A stretch of 64,000 bases of DNA from Eumeta japonica (Eukaryota > Arthropoda > Insecta > Lepidoptera > Psychidae): NCBI GenBank assembly GCA_005406025.1, contig BGZK01000737.1:234602-298601 (forward strand), given 5' to 3'. Under the pieces are notes generated by a model. It was not told where the DNA came from. It did not search any database and saw only the letters and a program-made list of their open reading frames with translations. Positions 1-10,849 of this stretch are shown piece after piece. Made by a program: the position numbers and the translations under genes. The stretch's first letter is position 1; each line of letters starts with the position of its first letter.

Positions 1-117
1 TTACTATTGACATTTGGCCTTGATCTAATATTTGAGTTAACAAAGATCCTAAATATTCTTTAACTATAGAAAAGTACACTACGATTAATATCGTTAAAAT
101 TTTATTTCGATACTGGC

Positions 118-470
118 ATTTGCTCTGTCTTTATTCAAGTCGAAACCGTTGATAGCTCGACAGAGAGAGACGAGACTGGGTGGGATAAAATTGAGAACGG
201 GATCTTGGTCGAAATCGAGTGTGGGACTAAAATTAGAATCAACACCGTGACCGGAATCAGAATGAGAAGTGATACTGAAATCAGAATTGAGAGTAAGCAA
301 GATCGAGAGAGGGACTTAGATCAAGACCGGATTCGAAATCAAAAGCGGGATCAGAATCATGAGTGAGACAAGTTGGAATTAAAAACAGTACTAGATCGAG
401 ACCGGAATTGCGGCCGGGATCGTGATGGAAATTGTGATCGGTTGATTTAAAAGATACAGAAATTCATTCT
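118..470 (+). repeat. Degenerate hexanucleotide minisatellite, locus 1
   Basis: A purine-rich stretch made of imperfect six-base words such as GGAATC, GGGATC, GAGACC and CGAAAT repeated without a strict register. It ends in the motif AATTCATTCTAT at 461-472, which recurs at the end of the locus near 14.13 kb. The antisense open frame over 94-300 follows from the composition and is not a gene. Seven loci of this texture occur in the window (13.82, 20.98, 24.93, 46.66, 52.26 and 57.90 kb are the others). Seen directly; the family identity is inferred from word composition and the shared tail. Confidence 0.7.
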
Positions 471-512
471 ATTTATATATATGGGTGTGTGTGCGTGTGT
501 GTTGGATCGCCG
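471..512. repeat. TA/TG microsatellite
   Basis: Short TATATA run followed by GTGTGTGTGCGTGTGTG immediately after the minisatellite tail. Nothing coding. Confidence 0.7.
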
Positions 513-878
513 ATAAATTGAGACAACGCTCCCTGAGGTACGTTCGCCATGTTTTCACAGGAATTGCCCATTTAAGATATACTCGTGGTAGCGGATACAA
601 AGTAATGTCAACAAAATGTAGTTAGATCACTCATGTTGATAATTCATGAAACAAATAACCAAAACACTGCAAGCTTGCAATATACAAAAGGGATTTAACT
701 GACAATGGATTTGCCCACGTATACTGCGACTCGGTCGACTGCCTTAACAGAAGAGATATCAATCCACCGGCGTCAACGACTCCTACAACCCCATTTAGTG
801 TTGCCCCCCTGAAGTTAAAATATCATTGTATACAAACAAAGAAAGCATTAATTAATAATCGTACCGTTAATCGAATTA

Positions 879-1333
879 AAGTAGAAACTCGATTATCCGG
901 CTCTCAGTTATACGGATTCGCCATTATCCGGACTGCCAACCGCGACGAATTTATTCTAACATGAACGTGTCGGAACTCGCAGTACGCCCCGCCCGCGCCC
1001 CTCCCGCTCCACGCTTGATCGCCACTCCAAGCGTGTCATATTGTTTTAGTTAGTCGGCAACTGTTACTTTGTTCTAATGTGCGTCCCATGTATTCAAATT
1101 TAAAAATGTCAAAGCGTAAATGAGTGGTGTTATCGCTTAAAGACAAAATAAATATTATTGATTCATTAAAAAAAGGAGAAACCGGGTTTGTTGCATATGT
1201 ACTATGTACATACATATGCATGTACATAGTACATATGGAAAAACGGGCTTTCTTCATACATTCGGTTATCCGGATTTTTAATATTCCGGATGCCTAACGT
1301 CAACAATTAGTCCGGTTAATCGAATTTTTACTG
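879..1333. mobile_element. Pogo-like (Tc1/mariner superfamily) non-autonomous element with TA target duplications
   Basis: The left end AAGTAGAAACTCGATTATCC and the reverse complement of the right end, CAGTAAAAATTCGATTAACC, are imperfect terminal inverted repeats. Both continue into CCGGA-type subterminal repeats (about 885-945 and 1262-1315). A TA dinucleotide sits directly outside each end (877-878 and 1334-1335), as expected for the superfamily. The ends resemble the CAGTA...CGATTA..CCGG ends of pogo elements. At 455 bp with no transposase frame it is a MITE-type derivative. The interior holds a GC-rich patch at about 985-1030 and an 18-bp-arm hairpin. The first terminal base is A where C would be expected. 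Confidence 0.8.
1194..1237. repeat. 18-bp-arm inverted repeat inside the pogo-like element
   Basis: Perfect arms 1194-1211 and 1220-1237 with an 8-base loop, made of CATATG and GTAC words. It could extrude as a hairpin. Internal to the MITE. Confidence 0.9.
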
Positions 1334-2039
1334 TAATCACAAATTGATTATTGTCAGTTAACTTAAATTAGATATCTTGTCCAAGAAAAACATTTGAAAT
1401 AAATGCGCGCCGTTAAATATATATATCGACAGTTTATGTTATTTTTGTAATCCCTTTTACGTTCTTTTATCTCTGGTTTCACTAAAGCATCAAATACAAT
1501 CTAAAAGAATATTTTCCTAGAAATTTCATGATCCCGAGTTTTTATGTTTATTTTAAGCGTTTCAAGAAAGCGTTCCTACCACAAACTTAGCTCTATCCGG
1601 AGAAGCGTCAGTCAAAGGTGACCTACAGGCCATAACAGAAATATTCTCCTAAGTCATGGCGTAAAGTGGAAAGTTAAAAAAGTTATGCTTAATTGGGAAT
1701 ACATTTTCAGAACACCATAGTGTTTTAAGCAACTGCTCCCTTATGTATAGATTATAGTTTTATATAAGACTGTTATTTTTTACACGTTATTGAAAATTAA
1801 GTTTAACAAAAGTTATTATTAATTAATAAAATTAATTAACAAAATTAGAAGCAATTATTTAAAAATTGTTAGTCTATATCAATTTTAAATAAAACCGATT
1901 AGGGCATTGACGAAATTTATATTATAATTATTCTGCATATCCTCACTGCAGTATATCCAACATTGGGTAGCCACAGAAGGCTCACTCGATGCACATCCAC
2001 CTTACGTAGACGTTTGAATCCATGAAAACGGTTTAACTT
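1334..2039. other. AT-rich stretch, no gene seen
   Basis: Very AT-rich, stop-dense in all frames, with long A/T runs near 1,740-1,930. Nothing recognised except that its end leads into the SINE-like fragment. Confidence 0.5.
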
Positions 2040-2215
2040 TACTAGTTCACCACCGTGTACAGGTCGTACAAGGAACAGGTGTGAGCTTTCCCACGATATT
2101 TTTCTTCGTCGTTAGCGAGCAGTACGGTTGAATAGACCATGTACTTAAGTTTAAAACCTCACCGGTACACGCGTAAGATCAAACTCGCGACTCCCGGAAT
2201 TTAATGTCGTGTGTT
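2040..2215 (-). repeat. SINE-like lepidopteran interspersed repeat fragment
   Basis: The stretch around 2,088-2,170 (cttTCCCACGATatTTTtCTTC, then a GTT-GAGCA segment, then TACTTAAG...AAACCTCACCGGTACACGC) resembles, from memory, a widespread lepidopteran repeat in which a TTTCCTCACGATGTTTTCCTTC core precedes a tRNA-like end. On that reading this copy lies in the minus orientation. Recognition is from memory; a repeat-library comparison is required. Boundaries are approximate. Confidence 0.45.
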
Positions 2216-3639
2216 CATATTTTCGACACATAATACATGCACAAATTTTTATTTTAGTTCTTTTCTGTGTTAAGTGAGTTGAGTCACCAAACTTTGGAGG
2301 AGGATCAGAATCGATGTAAAGCGATAAACCTATGTGTAATTAATTTATGTCACTTAATTCGTTTTTAGATGAAAGGGATTTGATTAGAGTCGACGGGCGG
2401 TCGCTCGACGTAGCCGTACCGTAGGGGTCTAGACATCGCTTTTATATAGCCAAATTGATATTCAATGGAAATTTGATAATAACGCATAATCAGTATAACA
2501 TCGTTACCCTATTCCGTTGAGAAATGATCTGCAAGAAGTCTTTGATGTTTTAGATATTCTACATATCGCACTACCTTCATTACTATTATAAGCTGGTTCA
2601 AAAAGTGTTTATGGCGACTTAACAATAAAAATTCGGGGATCACCGGTCGGAGTGTTATTGCAACGGTTATAAGACCCGATAGGATAGTTAGCTGATGAAC
2701 TGTTCAGGATAGCCAAAGTAAGATAATTCTGCCAACTAATAAGGAGATGTCCTCCAAAGCGACCGACTTACTAAATGCGACAGCTGTTTTGTTTTGTTGG
2801 ATTCAAATCTACGGGAATTTGTCACTCCAATTGCCGAATTTCTTTGTGCGCGGAAACCTATTTCCTTCAGAGAGCTGACACGAGTTCGGCGATTGAATTC
2901 ATGTAAGTACCATCACATTACAAATCAACAATATATTCCGTCGAGTGTATTAGTTTGTTATAGGTAAAAGCAGTATAATTGCTTAATTTACCAAACAACC
3001 ATGATAGAACGTTGAGTTCCCGATGACTTAATTTGGGATTATCTTTATTGAGATTATTATTATTACTGTTAATGAAAGAAACCTTGCTGTTTCATATAAA
3101 TAATTGTCTTAAGTATTTAGACTGTGCGAAAAGTCTTGGCAGTTCGCGCGATGTGTAACGCTTTCTCTTAAATTTTTAAATATTAATAATAAAACTTAAT
3201 AATAAATCTGTATACTGCTGAAAAAAACAGCCGACAGACTTTAGATGGTAAGTCGCTATTGGCAAGAGGATGGTCTAATTTCATGGCATCAGATACATGA
3301 AACGCATTAAGTAGATCATACGTGGTGTAAAGAAATATAAATACGTAATAGATTGTCAAATATGTCATATACATATCGGATTGTTGAGTGCGATTCGGTC
3401 CTTTGATGTTTATAAAAATAATTTCCATTGTTTTTTTATATATTCACCATACGAGATGTTTGAATAAATGTGCTTATATTAGTTATTGTTATTTTAAGTG
3501 CGTCAATATTACCACATGTTAAATCGTGAAATCCAATTGGTAGACTCATCTTCCATTTGCTTACATCCATATCTAACCGCTGCTACCCGTAAAACTTTTC
3601 AATGTGAGGGGATATATTTTTTATATAAAGCATATAGGA
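2216..3639. other. Unassigned stretch, no gene seen
   Basis: AT-rich with short mixed-composition patches near 2,380-2,440 and 2,640-2,900. Short open frames lack known motifs and look like chance. Confidence 0.5.
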
Positions 3640-3740
3640 AGGGCAAACGAGAAGGTGCGTATAGAGTCACCGTCGGCCATGGACATTCGCAACTCCAGAG
3701 TAGTCATCGGTGCGTTGACGGTCCCTTAAGTAAAAATAGG
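3640..3740 (+). repeat. Lepidopteran-type interspersed repeat fragment
   Basis: Contains CACCGTCGGCCATGGACATT followed by GCAACTCCAGAG and GGTGCGTTGACGG, close to a very common lepidopteran repeat whose core reads as 'CACCGCCCATGGACA...GCAAC.CCAGAG...GGTGCGTTGCCGGC'. A reverse-orientation relative lies at about 43.24-43.34 kb. A 92-codon open frame at 3,498-3,776 overlaps it and is judged not to be a gene. Confidence 0.6.
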
Positions 3741-5410
3741 ATAAACGATGGAGGACGATTGATGGAAAGGAAATAGGGTGTTGAGGTGATCTCACTCAGT
3801 CACTAGGTGAAAAGCATCAGTGGAACCTACTATTTCACGTCCGTATTTTGTTGTGTTGAGACAAGTTGTCTTGGTTGTGAAAGAATAAAAAAAATCTTCA
3901 TAATGTTATGCATATAGGTTTTAAAGAAGAGATACATTTTATTTTAAAGGTCCAATGTCATGTTTGTTTGTGATCACCGTTGATTGATGTTTATTTTAGA
4001 GATAAGTTTCTGTGTTTTAGATAGTTACACCTAAAATATACCACGGTGGCATTCATATCAATAGCAGTTCACAATAATTGGATGAGCTCTGGGTTATCGT
4101 GTGAAATTTTTCTGGTTACGATAGTAAAATGCAACAAATATTAGTATTCAATAGTATATAAAAACATATGAAAACACATCGAACTAACTTTAAAGGTTTT
4201 GCGCGATAATTTGACATAGAATGGAGAGCAAGAACCCTAATAAATATTCCATTCGGTGACAACTTGTATTACATTCAACGGATTTCGCTTTACTACGTTT
4301 AAAAGCTAGTAATGGAAAAGTTATTTGAGTGTGTAAAGGGTTTTAAGCAAATTCCTAATACAAAATCACAGACAGTCGTTGTGCGAAAAAAGTTGTTTTG
4401 AGATTAATTCCCGTTTCGTATTATAAAGAAATTGATCAAGAAATTTAATGAACTTCAATACAAACATAGTTTGAATGAAACTTCCACTAATTATAATTTT
4501 AACATTTAAGCAAATATTAATATAAAAAAAGTGTGTGTGTATTAGTGTACACACGTAAGAAGTGAACCTTCTTTATGACATCATTTTTCGATAAATGATT
4601 TACTATTTACAACTTCACAGAAATTGGTTGAATAAAGCTAAATTAGATAAAGTTTATGCAAAAGGCTTTTATTATCATAGACATAGATACAAAAATAATA
4701 CAATTATTTCACCTTTCTGCTACTAAGATTATAGCATTTTATTAATTATAACAGAATTATTACTATTATTGTTATCGTTATTATATATTTTTGTAATTAA
4801 TGGCTTAACTCACTGATATTTACAATCAAAAACTAAGGTTAACCTGAAATAACCTTAAAAAAATGTAACTACTCAAAACGGGCCGCAAAATTTAAAAAAA
4901 TTTAAAAAGACATTTACCAATCCCTTCTCCGCTGGAGAAAGTATACTTCGAATCACGCGTGGTAGGGATAAGAAAAAGATGGCGCGTAACGGAAAAATGT
5001 GACGCGTAACGAAAAAATGTTACACTAAATTTTTTTCCAACCCCGATAAAAAAGTTTCACTTCAAAAAAATCATTGGAAGAAACACGAATCTCGGCTCAC
5101 ATATATTACGTGGGATATATGGCGTTCCTTAAGAGCATTTATAAAAAAAAGTAATATATAATACATAGTACGTCTTATAAGAAATAGTCTCTGATTTGAC
5201 TGTTCGAAAATATTGGAATTGAAATTTTATTATAAATTTATACATATTTCACTACATGTATTATGTTACCATGTTTTGTGCACATCTTGATATATGAACA
5301 ATTTATTATTAGTACTGTTATTGGATATAATTCGTATTGACGTTATGAATTGAATTAGGTGTGATATTTATGTATTTTGATTTAGAGCATTAAATAAAGT
5401 ATTAATGACT
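3741..5410. other. AT-rich stretch, no gene seen
   Basis: AT-rich, stop-dense. A small local repeat lies near 4,975-5,030 (two GCGTAACG-AAAAATGT phrases). Nothing else recognised. Confidence 0.5.
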
Positions 5411-5480
5411 TACTTGGTTAGGTGTGATGGTTAAGATGGTTAATGATGATTAAGTATGATGGTTAGGTATGATGGTAGTT
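5411..5480 (+). repeat. Degenerate GGTTAGGTRTGATGG minisatellite
   Basis: Imperfect units of GGTTAGGTGTGAT, GGTTAAGAT, GGTTAATGAT and GGTTAGGTATGAT follow each other over about 70 bp, with more degenerate units to about 5,505. It is not the insect telomere repeat (TTAGG)n because the unit is longer and irregular. Confidence 0.55.
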
Positions 5481-6624
5481 TTATTCATAATTAATTAGGT
5501 GAGATGAGAGTTATCGCTTCACTTGGTTATTTAAGTATAATTGTTGACTTATTTTATTTATTGATTGATATTAATTGGTAGACGATTTGATTTTATTTGA
5601 TAGTTTTATTTTAATGATTATTTCAATTCATGACGTGAATTAAGTTATTATAGTTTAAATGTGTATGTGTGTTCTTACATTAATTTTATGACAAATTGCA
5701 ATGTTGAGTTAAAGTGATGACGCGAAGGGTCCGTGTTTCTAGGAAAAAAAGTACACAAATAAAATAAAAATAAAAGAGACAATACGATGTATGAGTCGGG
5801 TGTGCGAGAGGTCGAGTTGATTTTAGGAGACAGACGAGGTTTGGTTTAGGAAACAGGGTGGTTTGCTGGGGCCGCATACTAGAGGACCGCGATGGACGAG
5901 GATCTCGATATGCCCGCGGATTAATCAAGATTTTGGTAGTTTTTTTTTTATCTATCTGTGTCAATACAAGTACCGGTTCCAATTAAAGGGCATTCAGTAA
6001 TCCAGCAAAGAAACCACGAACAATGGTCAACAGGAAAGCCAATTAATGTTCATTAGTTTATTATTCTCTTTCATATCTGCAGATTCCCTAATAAATAGTC
6101 ATAATTCAGGCTGGTCGTTCTTTTGCCTGAATGAGCAATGGCTTCCGGGCTTCTAATTTTGAAATGGAATTAATTAACCGGGGTACTGAATTTTTCCTTT
6201 TGAGTTAATCTATTTCGGTGATGTCATATTAAAAATACCGAAGGTAAATGAACAGGACTGATACGCATCAAAACTGATTGACGAGGGTTACATGATTCCT
6301 TAACGGGACTCCAAATGCTAGGAGATCAGGTTAAACTATTGGCTCTATTGCAAACTGAATTCCTATCCCGAGATGTGGTTCTGGTATGACAAAAATGGTT
6401 TTTATTATTAGAATCACACAACAAATAACGTGCTAAAAAACATACAGTTCAACTACCGTTAAATGGCCACTTTGGTTATGAAGTAGTTGATTTAGTTGTT
6501 TAATACTTAGATATCTAATGTGGTCAAAGAAGGTTTAATGACGACATGCGGTAGAACGCCTTTTTGGGTATTTTTTTTGTTATAAATAATAATGTGTTTT
6601 ATTATTTATTTACAATAAAAAAAA
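5481..6624. other. Unassigned stretch, no gene seen
   Basis: AT-rich except about 5,700-5,930, which is closer to balanced composition. A 98-codon minus frame at 5,686-5,982 has no recognisable domain and is rejected as a gene. Confidence 0.45.
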
Positions 6625-6672
6625 TTAATAAGCGCTGGAAAAGCAGTATACTGCTTTTCCAGCGCTTATTAA
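6625..6672. repeat. Perfect 48-bp palindrome
   Basis: Two 24-base arms with no spacer, centred on GTATAC between 6648 and 6649. The left arm contains AAGCGCTGGAAAAGCAGTA. It sits next to an A-rich run (6617-6624) and is followed by another GTGCTGG-like phrase at about 6,674. Could form a cruciform. Confidence 0.95.
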
Positions 6673-7059
6673 AGTGCTGGTGGAGCAGGCTTGCTGGCTC
6701 ACCTCTGCTTCTTCAGTAATCCTGGTGAGACCTTAATATACTCGATAACTTTCTACGCTTTCATGTTCTGCAATGTTTTTATAATTTCTTCAATAATAAA
6801 TTCGTTCAAGCCGATTAGACAAATTCTGTATTGAAGTATTTCCATACCATGCGTTATGACAAAGCTTTTATTTCGGGTCGAGGGCCTTGGGCTTTCCAGT
6901 TCAGTTTGGATGGAGAGTAAAATGCTATTTGCCCCCCACCCATCTCTTAGGGTGACGTTAAAGACCACTGCTATTAATGTGGTGATAACAGCAGTGACTT
7001 ACGATTTAAAGTGCATGGAGCGTACCATTATTTACGTTAAAAAGACATCGTCGAGTTCG
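6673..7059. other. Unassigned mixed-composition stretch
   Basis: Less AT-rich than its surroundings, with overlapping open frames on both strands (6,753-6,968 minus; 6,856-7,122 plus) but no recognised motif. It may be the body of the SINE-like unit whose tRNA-like head is proposed just downstream. Confidence 0.35.
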
Positions 7060-7130
7060 CTTATGATGAGGATTCAAACCCGGTACCTCCCAGTTTCAAA
7101 GTTCTTAACAGTCGTTAAATAACTAAGGGT
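7060..7130 (-). repeat. Possible tRNA-derived SINE head
   Basis: On the minus strand GGTTTGAATCC matches an RNA polymerase III B box with one change, preceded by a GTTAAGAACTT...CTGGGAGG stretch. The A box is poor and no cloverleaf could be drawn, so this is not called a tRNA gene. Confidence 0.25.
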
Positions 7131-8080
7131 TACCCTAGTGTTTACTATTTCATCTATGCCATTAAGTCAACAGCGTTCTATTGAGTCACCACAGATAAGA
7201 AATTTAACGATGATATTATACATTAATATATTGTCATCATTCTGGGAGGAACTATTGCGAGATATGAAATACAGTATAGATTTCGTATATTTCGTTCATT
7301 GTTGATTTCGTTTTATGAAATAATTATGATTTAAGACAATAGTCGTGCTACTCTTTCACGCATCTAAAAGAAGATTACGATAAAATAATCAAATTGTAAT
7401 AAATTAAATCTAAACTTGAGTATTTATTCTGTAATGTAATCTACACCTATGCGATTTCCTTGTTAAGATATCTCGTAAATATACGTGTAAACAAAATTTT
7501 ATATTACAGTTAAAATACTTCTTCGTCTCTGAGCTTCTTCGGTGTGCGTGTTTTACAACGCTTAACAAAGTTTTAATTAGCTAAACCAGGAAGTTAACAA
7601 TGTAGGCGCCCTTTAATTTAGGTTGTTACAATGGTTTAATGAAGTTACACAACTGGCTTCGGAATTGCCATTGGACGGAATTAATTAACATAATGCTATT
7701 TAATTCACAAAAATGCACGGTGATCTTTTTTTTTATTATAAGATAGTTATACTTTCTTTATAGTTCATAATTGAATTAAGTATAGATAAAGATATTTGCA
7801 TGTAGACGTTAGACTTGATAGATATGCATATGGTCTGCTGATCAGCTCATCATATTTGTAGTCCTCGTGCTCCAACTGTGGAGTTACGTAAATGAGAAGT
7901 TCAAGTCCCCCAAATGGAAATTCAGTATTTGTGGATCGTAATGTTCATACCTGAATTCAATTGCTGATTGAAGTTAATAATATTTTGTGAATTTGCCAAC
8001 ATAGAACATGGTCCTTCAATTTTACGTCTCTCTTTTAAATTCAAATTTAAAATATATTTATTTCATAGGTTATAAAATAA
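7131..8080. other. AT-rich stretch, no gene seen
   Basis: Stop-dense AT-rich sequence. GTTCAAGTCCCCC at about 7,900 resembles a B box but has no convincing partner. Confidence 0.5.
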
Positions 8081-8200
8081 CACTTGAAATACGTCATATT
8101 TTTTTATGAATTTACACTTCTCCGCTCATTCGGAAGGCGGTTTTCTCTCAAGAATAACGAGCAAGAAACTGAAGGGTAGCTTTTTTCTAATTTCACCATT
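8081..8200 (+). repeat. Dispersed repeat family, copy A
   Basis: Shares an ordered series of words with 41,333-41,452: CACTTGAAA.ACGTCATA, GAATTTAC, CCGCTC, TTTTC.CTCAA, AAGGGTAGC and TTTTCTAATTT. The two copies are diverged but collinear over about 120 bp. Family unknown. Confidence 0.7.
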
Positions 8201-8358
8201 AATAGCCAAAACCATAAGGTTGCCTACCTTGTGGCTCTATCATCATTAGGAACTTTATAATGGAATAAAATAACTTAGCAATGTTTGAGCTTGTTACTGT
8301 CATATAATATATAATCTATTTTTATAGTCATAATCTATTTTCTGGATCTGGTGATAGA

Positions 8359-8836
8359 GCCGAAAGATGGTTGTGTTTGGGTTTCTTGGAATTGTCTTGA
8401 AATATACTCCAGCCATGAATGTTTTCAGGTTCTGATGAAAGACGCAGAAGGTTGGCACTGGAACTTTATAGCGGAACAACATGTTGTAGCCGTGTTTGGG
8501 CTTGTTTAATTGTCTTGAAATGTACTCCATCCATGAATGTTATCAGGCTCTGATGGCAGACGCAGAAGGTTGGCACTGGAACTTTATAGCGGAACAACAT
8601 GTTGTAGCCGTGCTTGGGCTTGTTTAATTGTCTTGAAATGTACTCCAGCCATGAATGTTTTCAGGCTCTGATGGCAGACGCAGAAGGTTGGCACTGGAAC
8701 TTTATAGCGGAACAACATGTTGTAGCCGTGCTTGGGCTTGTTTAATTGTCTTGAAATGTACTCCAGCCATGAATGTTTTCAGAATTTTATAACAGATCCA
8801 GAAGGTACGCACTGGACTGTTCCGTAACAAAACAAC
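8359..8836. repeat. 118-bp tandem array, about four copies
   Basis: The phrase GTTGGCACTGGAACTTTATA starts at 8451, 8569 and 8687, giving a period of exactly 118 bp. The two central units differ at only about three positions; the first and last units are clearly more diverged (for example GTACGCACTGGACTGTTCCG near 8,803). 118 is not a multiple of three and frames shift between units, so it does not encode a repetitive protein. Flanks are ordinary AT-rich DNA. Confidence 0.95.
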
Positions 8837-10573
8837 TTTTTACAGTACTTACCTATTTATAAAAGTGAGTTCTTTTCCCGAAGTCATGTAGAGGACGAGA
8901 TTTGAGAATATTTTTTCTCATTAATTTTCTCTACACAATAAAATTGTGAGGGAAGTTTCATTTCTATCGAGAAGGAATGATCTCCATAAAGAAAAAAATA
9001 AAGGATCGTATTATTTACAATTTCAAAAACTCGAATTCTTCTATTTGATATTCGTGGAACGTCTCAGAAGTCCCTTTACAAAAGTTTTCATTTGACGTCG
9101 TTCTTGGACGGTAAATAACCGCAATTGGGTAGATTACTGAAAGGATATTTGAAATCGATTGTACGTATTTGGACAATGGAAGAGCCGGCTAGAAGGAAAT
9201 TATGGAAAAACCGGGTTTTAAAAAGATTTCAATAAAGTGAAAGTAATTCGGGCGGAACAAAAAATGAATAGAGAACTTCATCTCATTGTTTCACAAAAAA
9301 CGAAATCCTATAATCGTCCATGCTTTGTGATTAGGTTTATAAAAAACTGATACATTACTTAAAGTGAATATTGATAAAATGAAAACGTACTTGGAAGGTT
9401 AAATATAATCCATTAAAAATACTATCACAAATCTTAGAAAAGTTGTTAAATTTAATTTCTAATCTATGATAATTTTAAATGAAAACGAAACATTAAAGTA
9501 ATTGCTGTAGAAAACGATGCAGTTTTTGAAGTTTTAGATCTGGTTAACTTTCAAACTGATCGACTTCGTGATTTTAAAGTTGATGTTTTATTCATTATAT
9601 AATAATCCAATTTTTAAATATTTAATAACGATGATTTTTATACAAATAAACCGCTTTTGATATTTCTTGAACCACCAAATTAAACCATTTACTATATTTC
9701 TAAATAAATGAAGAATAGTACTTTTCAAGAAATAAATTATAAAGACTGTAACAAATGTTCTTTACAATTTCTGTCATTACTATTAATGTGTAGTTTTAAA
9801 AGTGAAATACCTGGATCGCTAAAAATATAAAAACCTCCGATTACAGTTACGGTTAATGATATTAAAAATGAGGAATGGTTATTCAATAATATATACAAAA
9901 AAAAATTCGTGTTAATAATTGTGAACTAGTTTTAAAAAAAATCTTTCATTCAAATAACGTAATACATAGTGAAGCATAGGATAATTTGGTACATTACAAT
10001 TAAGTTAACGTTCATATGTATATGTAAATATTATAATCGGGCAAGAGATATAAATTAAGGAAAATTGAATTTAAAAAAATATTAGTAAAATAATCCTTTA
10101 TTTAGACATTTTATATTTTTTTCAAACTAAATATTTTCTTTAGCTTCATTAATTTGGATATTTTTTTGATTTTTGAAACATATAGTGATATTGGATCGTC
10201 ATTTTCAATTGAAAATCGTCATTCGCTTCTATATACTTATATATTTGCTTCGTTGCTGCATCTATCATTAAAATCCTAATTTTATTTTCAACATTGCTAA
10301 GATAAATAAGGTTTTCAAGCAAATTATAACATTCTGCATGATATTACGCTTCAAGTGTCTGTAAATTTATCATAGATTTGCGGATTCGAGAATAGAGATC
10401 AAATGAAAAGTAAGCGCGCGAAATAACAGAAGGTATATTCAGAAACACAAGACTTAAAATAAATCGCTACGGAACTACGTGAACACTTATCGCTCTTGTT
10501 TTATGAATGCACTGACAACATAAATAAAATTTATTGTCAGCATACGAAGTTCGATATATATACATATTGTAAT
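8837..10573. other. AT-rich stretch, no gene seen
   Basis: Long AT-rich region, stop-dense on both strands. An open stretch of about 38 codons at 9,483-9,600 carries no recognised motif. Nothing supported. Confidence 0.5.
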
Positions 10574-10845
10574 TAGTAGGTTAAGTAGGTGGCATGTGAG
10601 GCGTCCAGTCTCCGTGCTGAGTTAGAGCCTTTTCACACGGCAGTCCAGTTTTTTGCAGGATCCCGTTTTCTGCAGGATACCGTTTGATGGCTAATGTGTT
10701 TATATGCTAGCGTTCACATGAGCATTCCGTCCACTTGTGGGATGCTCGTGTGAACGCTAATGCGAACTTTGCTTCCATGTACAATTACTGAAATGTAATT
10801 GAATTTGCGAAAACAAAAGCAGACAGACAGTTAAGTTATGTCTAG
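10574..10845 (+). repeat. Left direct repeat flanking the hAT relic, interrupted by a small MITE
   Basis: CGTC-AG-CTCCGTGCT at 10,599-10,617, TTCCATGTACAA at about 10,773 and TTGCGAAAACAAAAGCAGA at about 10,804 recur in the same order and orientation at 12,915-13,010. The left copy is split by the 133-bp element at 10,625-10,757. The nature of the repeat is unknown. Confidence 0.65.
10625..10757. mobile_element. Small MITE with TTA/TAA flanks (PIF/Harbinger-like)
   Basis: Ends GAGCCTTTTCACACGGCAGT and, reverse-complemented, GCGTTCACACGAGCATCC form imperfect inverted repeats sharing TTCACACG.GCA.TCC. TTA (10,622-10,624) and TAA (10,758-10,760) flank them. A second internal copy of the terminal motif lies at about 10,708-10,730. 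The related repeat at 12.92 kb lacks this segment and serves as an in-window empty-site comparison. Superfamily assignment is tentative. Confidence 0.6.
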
Positions 10846-10849
10846 AACC

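Noticed and set aside
3498..3776. 92-codon plus-strand open frame
   Set aside because: Overlaps a common interspersed repeat and has no protein signature.
5411..5480. Possible telomeric repeat
   Set aside because: Units contain GGTTAGG but are 9-13 bp and irregular, not (TTAGG)n.
5686..5982. 98-codon minus-strand open frame
   Set aside because: No domain or motif, low-complexity Phe/Tyr stretch, no supporting context; consistent with chance in a less AT-rich patch.
8359..8836. CRISPR-like array
   Set aside because: The full 118-bp unit is repeated without unique spacers, and the genome is eukaryotic.
9483..9600. Short open stretch of about 38 codons that reads like protein
   Set aside because: No recognised motif and too short to support a call.
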